DNA of 20,744 bases from an uncultured Alphaproteobacteria bacterium. GTDB lineage: Bacteria; Pseudomonadota; Alphaproteobacteria; Rhizobiales; Rhizobiaceae. Both the position numbers and the translations under genes were made by a program. Under the pieces are notes generated by a model. The model was not told the DNA's origin and ran no database searches. It was given only the letters and a program-made list of their open reading frames with translations. Positions within the stretch are counted from its first letter, which is position 1. Every line of letters begins with the position of its first letter. Positions 15,177-20,744 of the stretch are shown here, piece by piece. The stretch spans positions 18,738-39,481 of the forward strand of contig CAKMZG010000002.1 of the NCBI GenBank assembly GCA_929200335.1, given 5' to 3'.

Positions 15177-16297
15177 TATTGTATTCTCCATTCTGGTATG
15201 GTTTCTTTTGTGACAAAACTTTCTAAATTCAGATCAAATTGACCTGATTCAGCACTGACAAAAATCTTCGCAGGCAATTGTTCTCTTTTACCTAGGAATA
15301 TAGCGTTAAACATCCCGTCCTTTAACCAACCATTTAAAACCTGTTTTGGTTGCCCAGAAAAAGTAACGCTAACACTTAAAGGTGTTCCGTCATTTAGCAT
15401 ATGGCCAGCCTCGGTTAAGAAAGGCCCCAGTTTAAATTCAACAGCGTCAATAGACGGTAACGCAGTGGCAGTTATTTTTGGTGGAACATTCAATTTTATC
15501 TGCTGAAAAAAGAATGGAATTGGCTCTGATTGTATATTCCCAAGCCAAGCAAAAACATTTGCTTCATTATATAATGTGCGTGTTAATAATCGCGATCTAG
15601 CAATATCATCAACGGATACACCGGTAGCAACTGTCGTACTTTTATCTGGATGTTTTAGATGCAATTGAAAAGCAACACCATCTCCAATAGGATTTTCATA
15701 TTTGTCTTTTAAAGGTATGGATTGAACACTGGAAAATGCTTCAGGTAAAGGTGTTTTTTTAACAGGCTCTATGATTAAATCTAGTGCATCCAAATCTGGA
15801 ACAATTCTATATTCTGCCCGTGCGCTTTGTTTGTTTTTAGTAGTGGCGCCTGTATGAAAAGTGCCAGCATTTGGTTGTGGTATAAATATTACATCCGCAA
15901 TTCCAGATTGGGTAAATGTATCAACAAATTTTGGCAAACCAAGCTTATAAATTACATCTGTATTATCAGCAACCATATTACCAAGCCTATCTTGTATAAT
16001 TGTGACAGCATGGACATCATCTTTTCCCGCAACAGCGCTTTTGGGCCCTATGAAAGTAAGTAAGGTATCAGATTTTTTTGGTTCACTGTAATGTTGAGAT
16101 ACTACCTTATTTTGATATATTAATTCTTGCACACCAGACCAAGAAGCGCGCTTTGAATCTTCAAAATTTTTAGTTTCAACAAGACCAAATGCATCACTAA
16201 AATACATCTCAGCCATTGCCAAAGATGGAACTGTTATCCATCCAATACTTAGGCATGCAACGAAAAATTTAGAAGAATTTGTTAAACGTTTAATCAT
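15176..16297 (-). CDS. Secreted protein with Ig-like (Big-1/invasin-type) repeats, function unknown
   Basis: This 373-residue protein has a clear Sec signal peptide (basic MIKR, hydrophobic core, AMA before Glu30). I do not recognise a catalytic domain. Two segments resemble bacterial Ig-like repeats: about 85-140 (VHAVTIIQDRLGNMVADNTDV) and about 195-250 (YENPIGDGVAFQLHL, then TTVATGVSVDDIARSRLLTRT). The pattern D-xx-GN-xx-D-xT-V is typical of Big-1 domains. The rest is predicted beta-rich. AGGAG in the preceding gene's stop region gives a good ribosome site nine bases before the ATG. The stop overlaps the start of the glycanase gene by one base, implying a linked role. A periplasmic or surface scaffold for the polymer machinery is a guess. 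Confidence 0.7.
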   Translation of the reverse strand: MIKRLTNSSKFFVACLSIGWITVPSLAMAEMYFSDAFGLVETKNFEDSKRASWSGVQELIYQNKVVSQHYSEPKKSDTLLTFIGPKSAVAGKDDVHAVTIIQDRLGNMVADNTDVIYKLGLPKFVDTFTQSGIADVIFIPQPNAGTFHTGATTKNKQSARAEYRIVPDLDALDLIIEPVKKTPLPEAFSSVQSIPLKDKYENPIGDGVAFQLHLKHPDKSTTVATGVSVDDIARSRLLTRTLYNEANVFAWLGNIQSEPIPFFFQQIKLNVPPKITATALPSIDAVEFKLGPFLTEAGHMLNDGTPLSVSVTFSGQPKQVLNGWLKDGMFNAIFLGKREQLPAKIFVSAESGQFDLNLESFVTKETIPEWRIQ

Positions 16298-16310
16298 TAT
16301 ATTTGCTCTC

Positions 16311-19300
16311 CTAAAATAGCGGTTCGTGTGTCATGGCACTCATATGAATACGTGCCGCACTATAACCACCACTGCCATTTAATATGATTGTGCCTTGATT
16401 ATATTTGGGATAAAAAATATTTGCTTTTTGCGAGGTTCCATTTACTTCAACATTTGAGTTTTCGATATCAGAAATTATAGAAATTTCTTTTGCTAGTGGA
16501 AGCTCAACACTAAATGGAACGCTTTGGCCTGGATAAACATTTGTATCAACAAAACCACATTCTACCCAAAGTGGTTTGCCATATTGATCATATAATAAAA
16601 CATTAATACGAACGATTGATGCAGTTTCTGTTCCGGTATTAACCGCCAATCCAGTAAGGGTAAATTTTTTATTCTCTTGTTTAAATTTTAAACTATTTAA
16701 AACAATGCCACGATATAAATTTTGAGTATTCACAAGCGCGCGTGCTTCAATCGTTCCTATAGAGGGTGGGTGATAAAATTTTGGTGGTAAGAATTCATCA
16801 GGATCAAATGTTCCACGTGCTTTTGCATCCCTTAAGGATAAAACGCCATCGAATTCTACTTTAAAACCAGCACTTTCTTTTGACAGCAACCTTTGACCAC
16901 CCCACTGTCCCATTGCCTTGCGACTAAGATGCTCATCATTGGCATAAAGTGAGCCAAAAATACTAACAGCGGCAGGATCATAATCTGTATTTATTACAAT
17001 ACCTAGAACTGAATATCTTGTACCACGCTTAACAATGCGTGATTGATGTACGGCGATATTGGGGCGATCTAACAGATCTCGATGCAAATTTGAATTTGCC
17101 CTTGCCTGTCTTCTTCCGACCGTATTCCACACCACAGATGATTGACGTTGGAGACGGACTGGCGTTTGTACCAATTGTAAATCAAAAGGCGCTACAAACC
17201 ATTTTTTATTGCGCTTCACCAAACGCATTTTGCGTTGTTTTTTTATGCGGCTTAAGCCTGTTAAGTAATGAATGGTAACATTAAAATCTATTAAATGCTC
17301 AGATACAGAAGTTCTTTTTAGTTCTAAGCTATCCAATTTTCCGTATGAATTTACTAGGCCACCTTGCCACTTCCATCGCAACAACATGCTTTTATATTCA
17401 GGTCTAAATTCTTTATCTAGCTGCATATAACTTGCTATAAATTTTCGAAAGTCTAAATTTTTGAAATAGCGTTGAATTGTTTCTTCTGGAGATAGAACTC
17501 TATTAATTCTTTCATGAATAAACCAACCGCCAATCATGATGAGGGTAAAAGATAGACAAATTAAAACGACAAGAAACTGCCTAACTTTTTTTGGATTTGG
17601 AAATCTTACTGCAGGTTCAACAACGGGGGTTTTGGGCAATGCCTGTTTTTTACTATGGCTGTATATCAGATCTACTAACAGAATAAGAAAACCTAATAAC
17701 AAAGCTGTAGGCGGTAGAATTCCCCACATTACCGCGTAGCTGGTAGAGACTAACCTTCTAGCTAAATATTGAGGTAGCGGTGTCACATCTGGCTTTTCCC
17801 AAACTACTATGCCATTTTGTAAGCGGTTTAATCTATTCCATCCATTGAAAAATAAGAGTGGGTCATAAAACTCATCATTAGAGAATATATATTTCAGATG
17901 ATAATGATCTGCGTTTACTATAAATTGTTCTAAAGAACCTAACCCTGGAACTCCAAGATATTTAGCATTCTCTAACCGCTCTACAGAGAACCTTGTAAGA
18001 TCTGGCAAACGTCTAGCTGAGTGATAATTTCCATCAACAGATTGTGCAGTCATTTGAGAAGATAAATAAGCAAATTGATCTCCAAACCCTAAAGTGAGGT
18101 AACGCCACCGATCATGGTTATCTTCTTCCATAAATCTCACAATAGGCGTGGGTTCAATAAAGCGGGGTTGTGTTGGCATGATCGTTGTAAGAATTGAAAC
18201 AAATCCTGCCATAGCAGCCATTGAAATGAATAATCCACCTACAAGCAGACGTTGTCCATTTCTACCAAACACTGTATAAATTGCTTGGCGAGAACGGCCA
18301 TGCATGAGACCATCAAGCAACACACCAACAAAGGGTAAAATTATTATTGACCCCCAAAATGTGAATCTATCCAATGTTAGAATATCAAATGCACCACCAA
18401 GCAACAAGCGTGGTATGGACGTGGTGCCACCGGTTCCTAAAATAAAGCATAAAACAAGACTAAGCCCCAGTGGCCATAATAACGTGGTGAATGATTTATA
18501 AAGCGCATAGGGAATCATGAATAATGCAACACCCCATGGGATGATGAAGAACATTAAACCAAGATCTAGGCGCTCGATAAAATTTTCTCGGCTACCATGG
18601 GGGATAGGCACTTGTGTTATTGGATCCGTAATTGACCAGTACCAATAAGGAAAAACAGTCATGGAGACTGCAAGGATCATTAAAAACCCTAGAATGCTTG
18701 CGCGAAGTACTGGCCTCCAAAAATATTTATAATTTTTAAAGCCTAATTTTACATAATTAGCGTCTGCATAAGCCCGTAGAGCATGAGCACAAAGTGGAAG
18801 TACGAATAAAATACCACCAAAAATAGGTGTAACATGATGAGCAGATGTGGTGGCTGCAGATAAGCAAATAGCAAAAACCAAGTTAATAATTCTGCCATAT
18901 GCAATCCATCTAAAATAATAAGGTAAGGCATTTAAGAATAAGGCCAAGGAGAAAATTGTTGGCAATTGGCCAAAAATATGAACCGTTTGGCTTATTGATG
19001 AGGAAAGCACTAAGGCTAGAGCTGCATAGCCTGCCGATCTATGACTAACCCATAATAGAGAAAAGCGATAGATGCCAATAACGAGAAGCAATAACCCAAC
19101 TAATTGAACAACAACAAAGGCAGCTCGCAGAGGCATTAAATGCATTAATGCACCAATCATCATGTGAGTACCAGGTGGATAAGATATGGTTACAAATCCT
19201 GTATACCAACGCGGTTCCCATGGATCAAACCAACTACGGTTATAATGATCTGCAAAAAACATATGAATGAAGGCATCATAAGTTTGCCCATGAGTAAATG

Positions 19301-19430
19301 GCAATAATCCTCCATGGAAAACCACACAAGCAACAAGGGCAAGCAAAAGCAAACGCAAACCAGCATTAGTTTGCATTGCTATTGCTGCATTAACCTTATG
19401 ATCAATGTTAATGTGGGTTCTATTTAACAA
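16311..19430 (-). CDS. Large GT-C-like membrane protein (PTPS-related type) with periplasmic NTF2-like and FxLYD-like tail
   Basis: This 1039-residue protein has about 11 membrane spans in residues 25-420, a loop of about 140 residues, two more spans (about 563-590 and 617-638) and a 400-residue C-terminal tail. The first loop holds an acidic motif (HGQTYDAFIHMFFADHY, Asp52 and His56) of the kind that sits at the active site of GT-C transferases using polyprenyl-phosphate sugars. A His pair lies in TTSAHHVTP (194-202). The membrane part resembles the 'PTPS-related' membrane family, whose name does not imply pterin chemistry. The tail shows an NTF2-like segment (about 645-760) and two FxLYD-like beta domains (about 790-865 and 905-980, each with an LGIVINT or LTGLAVNTG core). 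The start is TTG at 19430; the first ATG is codon 19, and neither has a strong Shine-Dalgarno sequence. It is probably the operon's transferase or polymerase acting on the periplasmic side. Confidence 0.7.
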   Translation of the reverse strand: MLNRTHINIDHKVNAAIAMQTNAGLRLLLLALVACVVFHGGLLPFTHGQTYDAFIHMFFADHYNRSWFDPWEPRWYTGFVTISYPPGTHMMIGALMHLMPLRAAFVVVQLVGLLLLVIGIYRFSLLWVSHRSAGYAALALVLSSSISQTVHIFGQLPTIFSLALFLNALPYYFRWIAYGRIINLVFAICLSAATTSAHHVTPIFGGILFVLPLCAHALRAYADANYVKLGFKNYKYFWRPVLRASILGFLMILAVSMTVFPYWYWSITDPITQVPIPHGSRENFIERLDLGLMFFIIPWGVALFMIPYALYKSFTTLLWPLGLSLVLCFILGTGGTTSIPRLLLGGAFDILTLDRFTFWGSIIILPFVGVLLDGLMHGRSRQAIYTVFGRNGQRLLVGGLFISMAAMAGFVSILTTIMPTQPRFIEPTPIVRFMEEDNHDRWRYLTLGFGDQFAYLSSQMTAQSVDGNYHSARRLPDLTRFSVERLENAKYLGVPGLGSLEQFIVNADHYHLKYIFSNDEFYDPLLFFNGWNRLNRLQNGIVVWEKPDVTPLPQYLARRLVSTSYAVMWGILPPTALLLGFLILLVDLIYSHSKKQALPKTPVVEPAVRFPNPKKVRQFLVVLICLSFTLIMIGGWFIHERINRVLSPEETIQRYFKNLDFRKFIASYMQLDKEFRPEYKSMLLRWKWQGGLVNSYGKLDSLELKRTSVSEHLIDFNVTIHYLTGLSRIKKQRKMRLVKRNKKWFVAPFDLQLVQTPVRLQRQSSVVWNTVGRRQARANSNLHRDLLDRPNIAVHQSRIVKRGTRYSVLGIVINTDYDPAAVSIFGSLYANDEHLSRKAMGQWGGQRLLSKESAGFKVEFDGVLSLRDAKARGTFDPDEFLPPKFYHPPSIGTIEARALVNTQNLYRGIVLNSLKFKQENKKFTLTGLAVNTGTETASIVRINVLLYDQYGKPLWVECGFVDTNVYPGQSVPFSVELPLAKEISIISDIENSNVEVNGTSQKANIFYPKYNQGTIILNGSGGYSAARIHMSAMTHEPLF

Positions 19431-19442
19431 AATACACCGCGC

Positions 19443-20222
19443 TTAAATTAGATGACGATCTCTAGCAATCATTGCTGCATGAGTGCGATTGCGTGCCTTA
19501 AGTTTTCTGCTTAGGGTTTTTGCATGTAGCTTAATGGTAACTTCTTGGAGATCCAGCTCTATGGCTATTTCTTTGTTAGACTTACCTTCGCTAATGCCTG
19601 TTAAAACATCTATCTCACGCTTGCTTAATAGGTCATCAACATAATCTGTTTGATTTTTAAGCAACTTAATAGGTGCATATATTTCGCCATCTAAAATAAA
19701 TTTAACAGCAGCGGTCATTGATTGAACTGACAAAGTTTTTGGCAAAAACCCTGAAGCGCCAACTTCCAAAACCTTATTAGCAAAACTAAGAGAGGCAATA
19801 CTTGATAAAATAGCCACTGGAGAATTTTCACATATATCCAGCATAAGCTCTAGGCCATTTAGACCGTCCATGCCGGGCATATTATTGTCCAGTAAAATTA
19901 TATCAAATGGTTTGCTTGATTTTACAGCCTTTAGAGCTTCATCTAAATTTGCAAAAAGCTCTACCTTAACAACCATTTCATGTTCTAGAAAGGAACCAAT
20001 GGATTCGCGTACAAGATCGTGATCGTCTGCTATTAAAATACGTTTTAACTCTACATCAGTTCCAGTAGAAAAATTTTGCGGTTTATCTATGGATTGTGAA
20101 GCATTGTGTTTCATTGAATTAAAAAAATTAGCATCAAATATATCGCTGCCGTTTAAACCATTAAACTTAGCTTTTATTTGATGATGATTGTCCAATTTTC
20201 CATTAAACTTAACGTCATACAT
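19443..20222 (-). CDS. LuxR-type (NarL/FixJ) response regulator with N-terminal extension
   Basis: This 259-residue protein has a receiver domain (about 60-180) with acidic pocket Asp66/Asp67, phospho-acceptor Asp112 (LLDNNMPGMDG) and conserved Lys162 (FLPK), followed by a LuxR helix-turn-helix (about 198-255: LSKREIDVLTGISEGKSNKEIA, then VTIKLHAKTLSRKLKARNRTHAA). It is a normal phospho-activated DNA-binding regulator. No histidine kinase gene is nearby, so its partner is elsewhere. The first 60 residues precede the receiver domain and contain two KFNG motifs. The ATG at 20222 has GGGG in front of it, whereas the internal Met37 has no ribosome site. It is first in the polysaccharide operon, 12 bases before the GT-C-like gene, so it probably controls this operon. 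Confidence 0.88.
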   Translation of the reverse strand: MYDVKFNGKLDNHHQIKAKFNGLNGSDIFDANFFNSMKHNASQSIDKPQNFSTGTDVELKRILIADDHDLVRESIGSFLEHEMVVKVELFANLDEALKAVKSSKPFDIILLDNNMPGMDGLNGLELMLDICENSPVAILSSIASLSFANKVLEVGASGFLPKTLSVQSMTAAVKFILDGEIYAPIKLLKNQTDYVDDLLSKREIDVLTGISEGKSNKEIAIELDLQEVTIKLHAKTLSRKLKARNRTHAAMIARDRHLI

Positions 20223-20571
20223 TTTACCCCGTCAATTCTGCCCAATATAGTGGTTGTATTCCCTGCCACTGAAAAGATAGTATGAAATTTATTTCGATTA
20301 GGCTATTTAGCCGTTAGACTAATAGAGATAAATTTTGGAATATTATTGCTATACATATGCGCAAATTATTACTAAATAAACTTGTAAAACTTGCACTTAA
20401 ATTTATTACAAGTCAAAAATTAACCAATTAATTCAATAGTATACTTAATTTATAATCTAATGAAATTTATATATATTTTTGTTGAGGGTCATCTAAAAAA
20501 ATAAACTAAATTAATTACTAACAAAGTGTTCATGATTTTTACACCATGAGTTTATACCACATAAATTGAAA
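20223..20571. other. AT-rich intergenic region upstream of the polysaccharide operon
   Basis: These 349 bases lie between two minus-strand genes and hold no supportable ORF. They must contain the leader and promoter of the response-regulator operon, but I found no convincing -35/-10 pair. Visible structure is the inverted repeat at 20380-20413, listed separately, and a short GGCTATTTAGCC palindrome-like hairpin (20301-20312). Much of the rest is runs of A and T. No terminator-like GC hairpin follows the partial gene to the right. Confidence 0.6.
20380..20413. promoter_or_regulatory. 8-bp inverted repeat, candidate regulator site
   Basis: ACTTGTAA (20380-20387) and TTACAAGT (20406-20413) are perfect complements separated by 18 bases. 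The left arm is followed by a second AAACTTG (20388-20394). It lies about 160-190 bases upstream of the response-regulator start, where an activator of the operon could bind. Function is not shown by the sequence. Confidence 0.35.
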
Positions 20572-20744
20572 TTAAAATCCTTTATACCAACCAAAAAATA
20601 TCATTGGACCTGTATCAATAGTACTATCTACCCATCGCAAATCAACTTCATATTTAGCGCCTAAAAATAATTCTCCATTTTTAATTGGTCGGCGAATTTT
20701 TATGCCCGCTGCAGGTATGATTTTGTTATTATAATTGTTCCCAT
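20572..20744 (-). CDS. C-terminus of a probable outer-membrane beta-barrel protein (partial)
   Basis: Only the last 56 codons are inside the window; the gene continues past base 20744. The peptide ends GPMIFFGWYKGF and shows alternating hydrophobic strands (AAGIKIRRP, ELFLGAKYEVDLRW) with a terminal Phe, the usual signal for outer-membrane barrel assembly. It is too short for a family assignment. Its position upstream of, and on the same strand as, the polysaccharide operon suggests an export porin, but the 349-base gap means it may be a separate transcription unit. Confidence 0.5.
   Translation of the reverse strand, partial: GNNYNNKIIPAAGIKIRRPIKNGELFLGAKYEVDLRWVDSTIDTGPMIFFGWYKGF

Noticed and set aside
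16311..19430. Pterin-synthesis (6-pyruvoyl-tetrahydropterin synthase) function for the large membrane protein
   Set aside because: The database family name is historical; the protein is a multi-span membrane protein with a GT-C-like acidic loop and none of the small soluble enzyme's features.
20301..20312. GGCTATTTAGCC hairpin as a regulatory element or terminator
   Set aside because: It allows at most 4-5 base pairs with a tiny loop and no T-run; such short palindromes are expected by chance.

Overview
The window reads as a gene-dense, AT-rich chromosomal segment of a Gram-negative bacterium. An alphaproteobacterium, quite possibly marine, is my inference. It rests on the long-type PutA tail, on a non-pyrrolysine MttB-family methyltransferase paired with a dimethylglycine dehydrogenase-like enzyme, and on the C-terminus of an outer-membrane-barrel-like protein at the right edge. 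I see no tRNA, rRNA, insertion sequence, phage gene or CRISPR array. Codon and base use look even throughout, so nothing marks a recent island.

Region 1 (1-6646) looks like methylated-amine and proline catabolism. It holds the C-terminal half of a bifunctional proline dehydrogenase/P5C dehydrogenase (putA, +), a convergent LysR regulator (-), and, divergent from the regulator, a two-gene unit (+) of an MttB-superfamily methyltransferase and an FAD-plus-GcvT demethylating dehydrogenase. Together they fit stepwise N-demethylation of a betaine. Because proline oxidation lies next door, proline betaine (stachydrine) to N-methylproline to proline to glutamate is an attractive, untested reading.

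Region 2 (6653-8690) looks like an electrophile or aldehyde stress unit. An HxlR-type regulator (-) is divergent from a nitroreductase and an Hsp31/HchA-like DJ-1 family protein (+). A strong hairpin at 8666-8686 separates this unit from the convergent polysaccharide operon.

Region 3 (8711-20222, all -) is a long polysaccharide operon. In transcription order it encodes a LuxR-type response regulator, a 1039-residue GT-C-like membrane protein with a large periplasmic tail, a secreted protein with Ig-like repeats, a membrane-anchored GH5-like glycanase, a GT-B glycosyltransferase, a GT-A (family 2) glycosyltransferase, a Wzx-like flippase and ManC (GDP-mannose supply). Stops and starts are tightly coupled (TAATG, TGATG, TAGGATG), except for one 134-base gap before the GT2 gene. 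The product is probably a mannose-containing extracellular polysaccharide. Its identity cannot be read from the sequence, and the set does not match a canonical Wzy or synthase operon that I recognise.

Region 4 (20223-20744) is a 349-base AT-rich intergenic stretch with an 8-bp inverted repeat, followed by the last 56 residues of a minus-strand protein that looks like the final strands of an outer-membrane beta-barrel.

Several start codons given here are internal to the longest possible reading frame. They were chosen because a Shine-Dalgarno sequence or a stop/start overlap supports them.
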